Source of the DNA: Haloarcula mannanilytica
Lineage (GTDB): Archaea > Halobacteriota > Halobacteria > Halobacteriales > Haloarculaceae
Length of the DNA: 64,000 bases
Reading direction: 5' to 3'
NCBI RefSeq assembly: GCF_005406125.1
Contig: NZ_BIXZ01000001.1
Location: forward strand, 620,001 to 684,000
In this document: positions 33,858 through 42,087 of the stretch, piece after piece
Numbering within the stretch: the stretch's first letter is position 1
Layout: the number at the start of each line of letters is the position of its first letter
Made by a program: the position numbers and the translations under genes
The notes under the pieces: model-generated
What the model saw: the letters and a program-made list of their open reading frames with translations, nothing else
Told to the model about the DNA's origin: nothing
The model's database searches: none

Positions 33858-34823
33858 CTATTCGAGCGGCTCGGCGGCGTCCTGTTCGACCAGCGGGTCG
33901 GCGTTGTCGGCCGGCAGCGTCACCACGTCGTCCGTCGAGAGGTCGTACTCGCGCTGGTCGACGCCGAATATCTCGCCCACGTCGTCCGTGATGCGGACCG
34001 TCCGCCGGTCCACGTCGGCGGTTTCCGGCGCATCACGTTCGGCTGCTCCACTTGTCGGCGGCTGCTGGCCGCCATCGGTATGTGTCGGGTCGCCTGCCGG
34101 TCCAGTGTCGGAACCGGCTTCAGCCGGTGGTACAGGAACGTCGTCGCCACCCGGCGCGTCCGCCGGGTCTGCCTGGCCGCCGGCAGCGGAATTGCCCTCC
34201 GTTCCCATGTCGGCTGGTGGCGTCGGCTCGTCACTTTCCGCGGGTGGCGCTGGCGGCGACTGGTCGCCGCCGCTGCCCATCATGTCGGCCGCGTCGACGC
34301 CCGGTTCGGGGGCTGCTGTCGAGTCAGACTCGTCGGCCGATACCGTGTCCGGCGTGCCTGTTTCCTGGTGGGGTTCCGGGTCTGGGACTTCCCGGTCGTC
34401 CGAGTCCGGTTCGTCGCCGACCGTCCCGGTCGGGGCCTCGCCCGCAATCACGTCGAGGACGTGACCTCGGTTGGACTCGATGGCCTCGACCATCGTCTCG
34501 AACAGGTCCCGCTCTTCCCGCGTGAGGCCGTCGTCCTCGGTGGGCATGTCCGCTGCAGCCAGCGACGCCATCTTGACGATCTTGCCGACTCGCCGTTCGT
34601 AGACGGCTTCGACGGTCTGTTCGGCGGTCTTGATGTCGTCGGTCAGGCGGTTGACCTCGGGCGAGTCGAACGGGTCCTTGGCGCGCTCGGCCGCGCGGTC
34701 GCGCTCCTCCCGGAGCTGTTGGATGAACTGGCCGGCATCCTCGTAGAACGTCTCGCGCAGCTGCTGGAGCTGGTCGGTCTGGCGCTCGCGCGATTGGACG
34801 GACTGTAGCTCGTCTACGTTCAT
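33858..34823 (-). CDS. gins51: GINS complex subunit (Gins51 type)
   Basis: 321 residues. The helical A domain covers about residues 1-120 (NVDELQSVQSRERQTDQLQQL ... LTREERDLFETMVEAIESN). A long disordered Asp/Pro/Gly-rich linker follows (about 125-270). The small B domain at the C-terminus reads RTVRITDDVGEIFGVDQREY, then DLSTDDVVTLPADNADPLV. This A-then-B order is that of Gins51/Sld5. GINS links Mcm helicase and GAN/Cdc45-like factor in the archaeal replisome. The gene overlaps priS by four bases (ATGA), which supports co-expression. The linker is unusually long compared with non-halophilic archaea. Confidence 0.85.
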   Translation of the reverse strand: MNVDELQSVQSRERQTDQLQQLRETFYEDAGQFIQQLREERDRAAERAKDPFDSPEVNRLTDDIKTAEQTVEAVYERRVGKIVKMASLAAADMPTEDDGLTREERDLFETMVEAIESNRGHVLDVIAGEAPTGTVGDEPDSDDREVPDPEPHQETGTPDTVSADESDSTAAPEPGVDAADMMGSGGDQSPPAPPAESDEPTPPADMGTEGNSAAGGQADPADAPGGDDVPVPPAEAGSDTGPAGDPTHTDGGQQPPTSGAAERDAPETADVDRRTVRITDDVGEIFGVDQREYDLSTDDVVTLPADNADPLVEQDAAEPLE

Positions 34824-35998
34824 TCTTTCCCCTTCTCAGCGCGGCCACGGGCCATGAGAAACACGCCCACGTGCTCTGGTACAGTTTGATTACCCGCCTC
34901 CAGTGTAAAGCTATCGCCATCTAGCTCCACGAGGCCGCCGTCGGTCACCTCGACAGTGATGTCGTGGCCCCGGAAGGTGTCGGGCACGGGGTCGACCAGC
35001 GGGTCGAACGCATCGAGGTCCTCGCGGTCGATACGCTGGACTTCCAGCCCGCTGCCGCCGTGTAGCGAGCCGGGCAGGCGGATGAGCCGGTTCGTGTCCG
35101 TCGTCACCGGTTCGTCAATCGGCGCGTTGTCCGCCGCGACGACCTCGTGAAGCAAAATCTTCGCCAGCTGGTAGAACGCCGGATGCACGTCGATGTTGCC
35201 GGCCTCCAGTTGCTCGTAGTTCGACCGGGCGGCGTTCAGCGCCGCCGTCGCCTTCCCCTCGCCGATACCGTCGTACTCCTGCAGTCGGTCGAGTGCGTCC
35301 GCTTCCTCCATCGCGAGCAGTTCGTCGACGACAGCGAGCATGTGGCGGTGCGCGCGAGCGCTCCAGCCGCCTTCTGTCGAGAGCGTCCGTTTCTGTGCCG
35401 GACTGGACCGGCCGGCCGTGCCAGCGACGGACTCCTCGTCGACGAGTTCGTCGAACTCAAGGCCGATGCCACGAACGTAATCGACGATCTCCCGGCGCGC
35501 GTCCCGTTCGAGGTGACGGATGCGCTCGTCGCGGACGTGGACGTGGTAGCCGCGGCCGCCGGAGAAGACAACCGTCAGGTCCTCGAAGCCGAAGTCGTCT
35601 TCGAGGAAATCAAGTAGTCGCAGGAGCGCGTCCTTGCACTTTTCGAGCATTTCTGCGTAGCTGTCCTCGCCCAGCACGACGCTCGGCAGGTGGTCGGCGT
35701 CGAGGTCGAACACGAGGTCGGAGTTGCGCCAGCCCTTGTCCGACATGGTAGAGGCGCTCGGTTCGTCGTAGCGGCCCGCAGAGAAGTAGACGTGGCGGGG
35801 CTTCCGGCGGCCGAGGAAGTCCTCTATTTCACCGAGGTCGAGCAGCGAGCGATGGCGGACCATCGTCTCGCCGGGTCCCTCAGTCCACGGAATGAATCCC
35901 CATTCGCGTTCGTTGGCGGCCGGCGGCGGCGTTACGGACGCCTGTCGGTAGTGGTCGCCGAACCGGCCACGGAGGTACGCGCGGGTCCGCTCTTCCAT
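34820..35998 (-). CDS. priS: DNA primase small (catalytic) subunit
   Basis: 392 residues. The catalytic carboxylates are in SDLVFDLDADHLP (about residue 95-105), the nucleotide-binding motif is VVFSGGRGYHVHVRDERI (about 145), and a later RLPGSLHGGSGL carries the conserved loop. N-terminal YLRGRFGDHYRQ and the WGFIPWTEG block match archaeal PriS. It makes RNA/DNA primers with PriL, which is not in the window. The stop overlaps gins51. The upstream region to the acetyltransferase is 39 bases. Confidence 0.95.
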   Translation of the reverse strand: MEERTRAYLRGRFGDHYRQASVTPPPAANEREWGFIPWTEGPGETMVRHRSLLDLGEIEDFLGRRKPRHVYFSAGRYDEPSASTMSDKGWRNSDLVFDLDADHLPSVVLGEDSYAEMLEKCKDALLRLLDFLEDDFGFEDLTVVFSGGRGYHVHVRDERIRHLERDARREIVDYVRGIGLEFDELVDEESVAGTAGRSSPAQKRTLSTEGGWSARAHRHMLAVVDELLAMEEADALDRLQEYDGIGEGKATAALNAARSNYEQLEAGNIDVHPAFYQLAKILLHEVVAADNAPIDEPVTTDTNRLIRLPGSLHGGSGLEVQRIDREDLDAFDPLVDPVPDTFRGHDITVEVTDGGLVELDGDSFTLEAGNQTVPEHVGVFLMARGRAEKGKE

Positions 35999-36037
35999 CG
36001 GCTACCTCGTTGGGGAGGTCCCTTGAAAAGCGTTCGC

Positions 36038-36517
36038 TTAACTGCGCAGGAACTTCGACAGTTTGTCCGTAATCGTGTCCTCGCCGAGTTTGAGGTAGTA
36101 GGCATCGCCGCCGTCCTCGTAGTAGTTGTCGATGCGCCGCCGGATCTCGAAGCCGATGTGTTTGTAGAAGCCGATTGCCTCCCGGTTCGTCGCCCGGGCG
36201 TGACAGGTCACGCTGCCGTAGTCCTCGGCGACGCGGGCGACGAGCCGTTTGCCGAAGCCGTGGCCCCTGTACTCGTCGTCGACTGCGAGAAAGAGAATGT
36301 AGCCGTCCCGCCGAACCGCGGCAAACCCGATGAGGCGGTCCTCCGACCGGTCGATGTAGAGATAGGTGGTCGACCGCCGGTAGGCGTCGCGGAAGAACCC
36401 CCGTCGCTGTCGGAGTACCCCGTCGGACTCGCGGATGTCCTCCTTGAGCCGCCACGCCGCGTTGACGTGTTCGTCGTCCCCGCGTTCGACGATCTGTGTT
36501 TCGATGTTGACGCTCAC
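36038..36517 (-). CDS. GNAT-family N-acetyltransferase
   Basis: 159 residues starting with GTG at 36517 (VSVNIETQIVERG). GNAT signature: YILFLAVDDEYRGHGFGKRLVAR (acetyl-CoA loop RGHGFGK), followed by VTCHARATNREAIGFYKHIGF with the C-terminal Asn/Tyr typical of RimI-like enzymes. The acetyl acceptor is unknown. The GTG start is supported by GGAATTATATCC (36537-36548) about 26 bases upstream; the longer open frame to 36700 runs into the divergent gene's region and lacks family character. Confidence 0.87.
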   Translation of the reverse strand: MSVNIETQIVERGDDEHVNAAWRLKEDIRESDGVLRQRRGFFRDAYRRSTTYLYIDRSEDRLIGFAAVRRDGYILFLAVDDEYRGHGFGKRLVARVAEDYGSVTCHARATNREAIGFYKHIGFEIRRRIDNYYEDGGDAYYLKLGEDTITDKLSKFLRS

Positions 36518-36650
36518 TGCCGTATAAGTAGTGGAGGCGTGGATATAATTCCACCGCCTACAGAGATGGGTTCTGGGAGCCCCGTCGAACGGTCCAAACA
36601 GTACTAAACGGACAAACAGTGTTAGGTATCCGGCCCACGAATTCTCAGGC

Positions 36651-37745
36651 ATGGACACGCGCATACCGAGTACAGCCGGGACGATCGCGCTCGCGCTCAC
36701 GCTCCTTCCACGACCCGCGGCAGGACACGTCGATTACGTGACTGAGGGGCCGGGAGACGCGCTAGATGCGCTCAACTTCGCGCTGTCCGTCCTTTCCGAT
36801 CCGCTGAATGCGACTATTTTCGGCGTCTCAGGACTAGCCGTGACCGTCGGCCTCGCGGCGTATCTCTGGGTCCGGCCGACCGTCAAAGACATCGTTGTCC
36901 TGCGAAACCTCCTCGCCAGCTACGCGGACCTCGTGCCGTGGATGCTCCGACTGAGCGTGGGACTGCCCCTCGTCGGCGCTGGGTTCCAGGGATATCTGTT
37001 CGCCCCGACGGTGACGTTCGACCCGACCACGAGCCCGTTCGTTCGGGCGCTGTTTATCGGGCTGGGGTTTACTATCCTGTTCGGGCTGGCGACCCGCATC
37101 GTCACCACAATCGGGTTGGTGACCTACGGCTGGGCGCTGAGCGTCGATGGTGGCGTGATTCTCGCCATGGAGTACGTGCCGGCGTTTCTGGCCCTGCTCC
37201 TCCTGGGTGGGGGCCGCCCGAGCGCGGACCACATGCTCCAGCAGGTCGCTAGCACCGACGGGACCTACTACGGCCGCGTCGATCCGGTGCATCACCTCAA
37301 GGGGTTCCTCGACTCGGTGACGGCCCCCTACCGCGAGTACGTCCCGGTCATCGTCCGGGTCGGCATGGGCGTGACCTTCGTCTATCTGGGGCTGATTCAG
37401 AAGCTCGCCGAGCCCGGCCAGGCGCTGCTGGTCGTCGAAAAGTACGACCTCACCGCCGTCGTGCCCGTCGACCCCGGCATGTGGGTGCTCGGCGCTGGCC
37501 TGACCGAAGTGGCGGTCGGCCTGGTGTTGATCTTCGGCTTCATGACCCGCGGGGCGGCGGCCGTCTCCTTCGTCCTGTTTACGACGACGCTGTTTGGCCT
37601 GCCGGACGACCCGGTGCTCGCTCACATCACGCTGTTCGGGATGGCCTCGGCGGTGTTCACGATGGGCGCGGGACCGCTCTCCTTTGATGACTGGTTCGGT
37701 CGGCCGGCCGAGACCGACCGGGAGACCGTCGTTTCGGCGGATTGA
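36651..37745 (+). CDS. DoxX-like membrane protein
   Basis: 364 residues. It begins with a cleavable-looking hydrophobic segment (GTIALALTLLPRPAAGHVDY) followed by about eight membrane helices. The C-terminal half carries the DoxX pattern: VPVIVRVGMGVTFVYLGLIQKL, then VGLVLIFGFMTRGAAAVSFVLFTTT. DoxX proteins are subunits or relatives of terminal quinol oxidase/thiosulfate:quinone oxidoreductase and thiol stress systems; the exact role here is unknown. Two DoxX-like halves suggest an internal duplication. Confidence 0.83.
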   Translation: MDTRIPSTAGTIALALTLLPRPAAGHVDYVTEGPGDALDALNFALSVLSDPLNATIFGVSGLAVTVGLAAYLWVRPTVKDIVVLRNLLASYADLVPWMLRLSVGLPLVGAGFQGYLFAPTVTFDPTTSPFVRALFIGLGFTILFGLATRIVTTIGLVTYGWALSVDGGVILAMEYVPAFLALLLLGGGRPSADHMLQQVASTDGTYYGRVDPVHHLKGFLDSVTAPYREYVPVIVRVGMGVTFVYLGLIQKLAEPGQALLVVEKYDLTAVVPVDPGMWVLGAGLTEVAVGLVLIFGFMTRGAAAVSFVLFTTTLFGLPDDPVLAHITLFGMASAVFTMGAGPLSFDDWFGRPAETDRETVVSAD

Positions 37746-37781
37746 GACGGTCCGCGGCATCGACTGCTGCGATGCGCGCTC

Positions 37782-38210
37782 TCAGTTCGCGCCGTTCCAC
37801 TGGTCCAGCTGGGTCCGGTTCCCGCTCGCGTTGTGGTAGATCGTGATCGTGTCCCGTGCGCTCACCCGCCGCTCGTAGGCGCTGCCGCTGCTCAACTGGG
37901 CAATGTCGCCGGGACCGATTGTCGCGTCGGGGTCCCGGTTGGCCAGCTTCGCCCAGGTGACCGTCTTACTCGGCCCCTCGAATTCGATGTTCCCGGCTTC
38001 GAACTCGTCACCGCGTTCGTGTGTCACGATGAGCAGTTCGTTGTCCTCGACGTAGTCATAGGAGAAGTTCGCCTGCGGGCCGCCGTCGTCGTCCTCGATG
38101 ACGAGGACGTTCAGCCCGACAATCGCTGTGACGAGCAGCGTCAGTCCGACCAGAACGGCGACGCCGATCCCCTCAGTCATTCCGACCGTGTCAGTGCTGA
38201 ACCGTCCCAT
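37782..38210 (-). CDS. Type IV pilin-like protein (archaeal class III signal)
   Basis: 142 residues. The N-terminus MGRFSTDTVGMTEGIGVAVLVGLTLLVTAIVGLNVL carries a short polar leader and a single hydrophobic helix, as in the archaeal pilin/DUF1628 family processed by the PibD peptidase; the likely cleavage is near the GIGVAVLVG junction. The remainder is beta-rich (NFSYDYVEDNELLIVTHERG ... ARDTITIYHNAS). Probably a minor pilin of an adhesion pilus. ATTTAAC (38239-38245) about 30 bases upstream fits a TATA box. Confidence 0.8.
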   Translation of the reverse strand: MGRFSTDTVGMTEGIGVAVLVGLTLLVTAIVGLNVLVIEDDDGGPQANFSYDYVEDNELLIVTHERGDEFEAGNIEFEGPSKTVTWAKLANRDPDATIGPGDIAQLSSGSAYERRVSARDTITIYHNASGNRTQLDQWNGAN

Positions 38211-38300
38211 AGCCGTCTACCCCACCTAATGTGAGACGGCGTTAAATGCTGTTCGGCAGCGAGGGGAAGACACATATCGGCGCAACTCACAGCCACCCGT

Positions 38301-39152
38301 ATGATAGACGAGACTGTCGAGGAGATCTCGGAGATGCAGACACACAGTTCCTCTGTGGTCGCAGTCAAAGCCGCCCAGGCGCTCCGAGTCTTGACTGACA
38401 GGGAGTATCCGACGGTCGAGGACTACCTCCGCTCGCTCAACCGGAACAGCAGCGCCCTCCGGCGGGCAAACCCTTCGCACGCGTCCCTCCATACGACCCA
38501 ACACCGGATCGTCAACGCCGTCTCGGACGCAGAGCCCGAGAACGTGGCGACAGCCAAGGAACTGACTATCGAGGCTATCGACGACGTTATCGACTCGGTG
38601 GAGTCGGCCAAAGACCGGGCCGCTGCGCGCGCGGTGTCGGAAATCGCCGACGACGACGTGCTGTTGACGCATGACTTCTCCTCGACAGTCCTCGCTGCCA
38701 TCGACGACGCCATCGAGGCCGGTCACAGCTTCGAGGTGTACGTCACCGAGTCCCGGCCCCGCTTCATCGGCCGGAAGATGGCTCGCCACCTCTCCGAACG
38801 GGACGGGATCGACGTGACACTCATCGTCGACAGCGCCGCCGGCCACTTCATGCCACAGATCGACCGCGTGCTCGTCGGGATGGACTGTATCGTCGACGAC
38901 ACGCTGTACAACCGCATCGGCACCTACCCGATTGCGACGGCCGCAGCCGATAACGACGTGCCGGTAACGGTCGTCGGGTCCGCCGCGAAGTACGTCGACG
39001 GGGCCTTCGCCTTCGAAAACGAGATCCGGTCACCGTCTGAGGTGCTCCGAGAACCCGCAGACGGCTTCGAGGTGGCGAACCCGGCCTACGACGCCACGCC
39101 GACGCACCTGCTGGATACGGTCGTCACCGACGACGGGATTCACGAGTACTGA
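38301..39152 (+). CDS. eIF2B alpha/beta/delta-like protein
   Basis: 283 residues. It has the helical N-domain (DETVEEISEMQTHSSSVVAVK) and the Rossmann-like C-domain of eIF2B/MtnA/R15P-isomerase proteins, with VLLTHDFSSTVLAAI, YVTESRPRFIGRKMA, VGMDCIVDD and YNRIGTYPIATAA. In ribose-1,5-bisphosphate isomerases the first of these reads THC..., giving the catalytic Cys; here it is THD, so isomerase activity is unlikely and a regulatory or uncharacterised role is more plausible. TATA-like ACATATC lies 27 bases upstream. Confidence 0.85.
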   Translation: MIDETVEEISEMQTHSSSVVAVKAAQALRVLTDREYPTVEDYLRSLNRNSSALRRANPSHASLHTTQHRIVNAVSDAEPENVATAKELTIEAIDDVIDSVESAKDRAAARAVSEIADDDVLLTHDFSSTVLAAIDDAIEAGHSFEVYVTESRPRFIGRKMARHLSERDGIDVTLIVDSAAGHFMPQIDRVLVGMDCIVDDTLYNRIGTYPIATAAADNDVPVTVVGSAAKYVDGAFAFENEIRSPSEVLREPADGFEVANPAYDATPTHLLDTVVTDDGIHEY

Positions 39153-39198
39153 CACGGACTGTTGCACTTTCTTGTTGCTGGCAGTGAACAATCCAGGT

Positions 39199-39420
39199 AT
39201 GGATGACACTGCCCTCCTCCGTCAGACGATTCGTCGGTGTACTGCCGTACTCGTTGCAACCATTGCCACTGTCGGAGTGAGTCTGCAGAGTCCTTCAGAA
39301 GCGAGCTACTTGCTCATACTGGCCATCGTCTCAATGGTGTATCTCGTCGTTGAGTTCATCAAAGTGAATCCGCCTGCTGAGAACCCTGAAAATTCCTCGT
39401 CGACAACCGATGAGACGTAA
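39199..39420 (+). CDS. Small membrane protein with two helices
   Basis: 73 residues from MDDTALLRQTIRRC. Helices: TAVLVATIATVGVSLQ and SYLLILAIVSMVYLVVEFIKV; a polar Ser/Thr/Asn/Glu-rich tail follows. In-frame alternative starts TTG (39172) and GTG (39184) exist; the ATG is preferred because it starts the charged segment before the first helix. Base composition is lower in G+C than its neighbours. Unknown function. Confidence 0.65.
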   Translation: MDDTALLRQTIRRCTAVLVATIATVGVSLQSPSEASYLLILAIVSMVYLVVEFIKVNPPAENPENSSSTTDET

Positions 39421-39433
39421 TTACGTAGTGGTC

Positions 39434-39628
39434 CTACCGTTGCTGAACGACGGTGTCACAGTCCGGACACCGAAGTCGCAAGCGGTTCTCGGTTCCTTCG
39501 ACTGTCCAGTCGCCCGTCACTGCACTCTCGTGACCGCAGTCGGGACAGAACAGCGCAGTCTTCGTCCGCGTCTGCGGTGGCGGGTCGGAATCGACCGTAC
39601 AGGTCGTATAGATTTCGGTGGAGGTCAT
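39434..39628 (-). CDS. Small zinc-finger protein (paralogue of the gene at 802-1080)
   Basis: 64 residues: KTALFCPDCGHESAVTGDWTV and LRLRCPDCDTVVQQR. It shares the same two CPDC knuckles, the G/DGDW strand between them and the spacing with the 92-residue protein at 802-1080 but lacks its tail. It would bind one zinc. Function unknown. An AT-rich, 125-base spacer separates it from the PAC2 gene. Confidence 0.75.
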   Translation of the reverse strand: MTSTEIYTTCTVDSDPPPQTRTKTALFCPDCGHESAVTGDWTVEGTENRLRLRCPDCDTVVQQR

Positions 39629-39753
39629 CAGAGAAAAGAACGCGCTGTACGGTGAAAAACTTGTCGGCTAACTGTTTGATTATTCACCCACAATGCAGAG
39701 ATAGTGTTGTTTTCTGAGTTATAAATACTAACGTTTGTTGCTATATTAGATTA

Positions 39754-40488
39754 TTACATATACATTCGGTCATCTGATGGCTGGTCAGTATTGGCTGCCT
39801 CCATCCGCTCTGCGAGTGCCTGGTAGTGGGCCTCGATGTTCGCGGCGAAGGCCTCCAGTGGGCCGGTGTCGATATCGATTGCGTGCGTCTCTTTGAGCGC
39901 GGTGAGCAGTCGTATCGCGGCCGCGGCGTCGGGCGCTTGCGGGTGAGTCGGCGTCGTGAACACGCCCGTTGGAACGGCGTCGTCGATGCCTTGGGTGACC
40001 AGTTCCGCACTCAGCCCTTCGAGGAACCCGTTCCCCATCGGCCTGATGTCGGTGTCGTCGAGATACGCCGCCTGATACGCTGGTGTTGCGATGTAGAAGG
40101 GGGCGTGGTCGTCCGGCCCGTGTGCGATTGGAACGCCGGTGAGCATCGTAATGTTCGAAACGTCCAGTTTTCGCCCGGCGGTCACGACAGCCTCGGCGAG
40201 TGCCCCGGCCTGGGCCGGCGGGACGAACCGCTCGCCCACCAAGACGGCAAACGACGCCTCCTCGTCGGCGTACAGCCGCGTGTGGTGTCTCGGGGTCCCG
40301 TTCTCGAAGGGGGTGATAAACGGCGGCCCCGGCGTCCGGAGGTGGCCGACCTCCTGCATCGAGTGCTGGTCGGTCAGATAATCGACGGCCGTGAGCCCAG
40401 CAAGGCCGTACTCCGAGACACCGACCGCCAGCGTGTCGACCGGCGGTCGGTCGTCTGAGAGAACCACAGAAATATCATCTGGAGACAT
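39754..40488 (-). CDS. PAC2-family protein (proteasome assembly chaperone-like)
   Basis: 244 residues. The family pattern is seen in DTLAVGVSEYGLAGLTAVDYL (first strand and helix), ASFAVLVGERFVPPAQAGAL, NITMLTGVPIAHGPD and PTGVFTTPTHPQAPDAAAAIRLLTAL. These archaeal proteins resemble eukaryotic Pba1/PAC2 assembly chaperones; archaeal members may bind the proteasome alpha ring (established for PbaA/PbaB-type proteins), not shown for this one. The ATG at 40488 is preferred to 40500 by position of the first strand. Confidence 0.85.
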   Translation of the reverse strand: MSPDDISVVLSDDRPPVDTLAVGVSEYGLAGLTAVDYLTDQHSMQEVGHLRTPGPPFITPFENGTPRHHTRLYADEEASFAVLVGERFVPPAQAGALAEAVVTAGRKLDVSNITMLTGVPIAHGPDDHAPFYIATPAYQAAYLDDTDIRPMGNGFLEGLSAELVTQGIDDAVPTGVFTTPTHPQAPDAAAAIRLLTALKETHAIDIDTGPLEAFAANIEAHYQALAERMEAANTDQPSDDRMYM

Positions 40489-40565
40489 ATCGTAGTACAC
40501 GGGCGGCGGGGGCTAAGTAGTTCGGGAGGGGAACCCTTTTCTCGTGGCGGCGTCGAATCCCGGTC

Positions 40566-41639
40566 ATGCGTTTTGGCCCTGTCTGGCCGTTGCAGGAGGC
40601 CACTCCAATGCCGACCGAAACCGCAACCGGAGTGGCGACCGAAACCGCGACGGACGTAGCCACTGACATCGGTGGGTTGCTGCCCTTCGAGATCCCGATG
40701 TGGGTAGCGAACATCGGGGAGTCCCTGATCGTCATCGCGCTGGCAGTTGTCGCCTCTAGACTTCTCGTCCGTCTGCTCGGTCGCCGCGTCGCCCAGCAGT
40801 TCCGGCGACCGAGTCTCACTCGCACAGCGCTGCGTGGCATCCGCGTCACCGTGTACGTCCTCGCGTTGCTGACAATCCTGAACATCTACGGCCTGCAACT
40901 GACCGATATCGGCCTGTCCGTCGCTATCTTTTCGGCCGTGGTCGGTGTGGTGCTGGCGCCGATCCTCGGGAGCTTTATCTCCGGAATCTTCCTGCTGGCC
41001 GACCAGCCCTTCGAGATCGGTGACATGATCGAACTCGTCGACAGCGGCCAGCAGGGGTTCGTCGAGGATATCACGCTCCGGCACACGAAGATGTTCACGC
41101 TCGACAACACGTTTCTCGTCATCCCCAACGGTGAGATACGACAGCGCGACGTGGTCAACTACTCGGCGGAGGACTCGCGGACGCGGCTTCGACTCAACGT
41201 GTTAGTCACCTACGAGAGCGACATTACCGTCGCGCGAAGCCTCATCGAGGAGGCCGCCAGAGAGGTGGACAACGTCATCTCCGGCGGGCCAAACATCCGC
41301 GTCGGCGCGGCCCGGTACCCCGCATCGCCAACGGCGTACATCAACGAGTTCGCCGATCACGGCGTGTTGCTGACGCTGCGGTACTGGGTCACTGAGCCGT
41401 ACAAACTGCTCGCTGCCCGCTCACGCGTCCAGACGAACATCTGGCGGCGACTGGAGGACGCAAACGTCGAAATCGCCTACCCGCACTCGCATCTGTACTT
41501 CGACGACACCAGCGGGGAAATGAACGTCTCGCTCAACAACGGGCTGGAGGGGCTGGACGGCATCGACCGGCCCTCCACGACGACCGGCGACTCGCCCGTA
41601 CCGCCCGGTCAGGACCCCGACGAGTTCGCCGATGAGTGA
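40566..41639 (+). CDS. MscS-family mechanosensitive channel
   Basis: 357 residues. An N-terminal acidic/Thr-rich segment (TPMPTETATGVATETATD) precedes membrane helices WVANIGESLIVIALAVVASRLLV, VYVLALLTILNIYG and the pore helix LSVAIFSAVVGVVLAPILGSFISGIFLL. The beta domain has ADQPFEIGDMIELVDSGQQGFVEDITLRHT, followed by NTFLVIPNGEI. The alpha/beta tail ends in an acidic Pro-rich stretch. It releases solutes on osmotic downshock. Its 3' end overlaps the convergent UspA gene by 31 bases. Confidence 0.92.
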   Translation: MRFGPVWPLQEATPMPTETATGVATETATDVATDIGGLLPFEIPMWVANIGESLIVIALAVVASRLLVRLLGRRVAQQFRRPSLTRTALRGIRVTVYVLALLTILNIYGLQLTDIGLSVAIFSAVVGVVLAPILGSFISGIFLLADQPFEIGDMIELVDSGQQGFVEDITLRHTKMFTLDNTFLVIPNGEIRQRDVVNYSAEDSRTRLRLNVLVTYESDITVARSLIEEAAREVDNVISGGPNIRVGAARYPASPTAYINEFADHGVLLTLRYWVTEPYKLLAARSRVQTNIWRRLEDANVEIAYPHSHLYFDDTSGEMNVSLNNGLEGLDGIDRPSTTTGDSPVPPGQDPDEFADE

Positions 41640-42055
41640 CGGGTCGACTGGGCGTCCGGCTCGACCGTGACGATCTCACAATCGAGTTCCTCGCGGAGGA
41701 ACTGTTCGACATCGGGGTCGTCGACCAGCCGCCGGATCATCTGTCGCCAGCGGCTCGCCTGCTTGCTCCCGATGACGACGATATCGGCGTCCTGTGCGGC
41801 GACCTCGTCGAGAATCGTCTCCTCGACCAGCATCCCCGACCGGACGACGTACCGCGTCCGCGGGACGTGACCGAACGACTGTTCGACGGCGCGTTTGAGT
41901 TCCGTCCGGTCGACCCGGTGGCTGTTCTGATAGAGATTGACGTGTAACACGGTGAGGTCCGCGTCTTCCTCGTCGGCGATCTGGATGGCCTCAGCGAGCG
42001 TGGCTCGGGAGTTCTCCGAGAGTGGGTATCTGACCGGGACGACGACCTGTGGCAT
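41609..42055 (-). CDS. Universal stress protein (UspA family)
   Basis: 148 residues. Rossmann-like fold with VVVPVRYPLSENSRATLAEAI at the start, ADLTVLHVNLY, ILDEVAAQDADIVVIGS and a final DCEIVTVEP strand. The ATP-binding loop G-2x-G-9x-G(S/T) is not present; the region reads GSKQASRWRQMIRR, so it belongs to the non-ATP-binding type. Convergent with mscS, with overlapping 3' ends. Confidence 0.87.
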   Translation of the reverse strand: MPQVVVPVRYPLSENSRATLAEAIQIADEEDADLTVLHVNLYQNSHRVDRTELKRAVEQSFGHVPRTRYVVRSGMLVEETILDEVAAQDADIVVIGSKQASRWRQMIRRLVDDPDVEQFLREELDCEIVTVEPDAQSTRHSSANSSGS

Positions 42056-42087
42056 CGGCGAAAGGTACCGTGCCGAGGTTTAAATCG

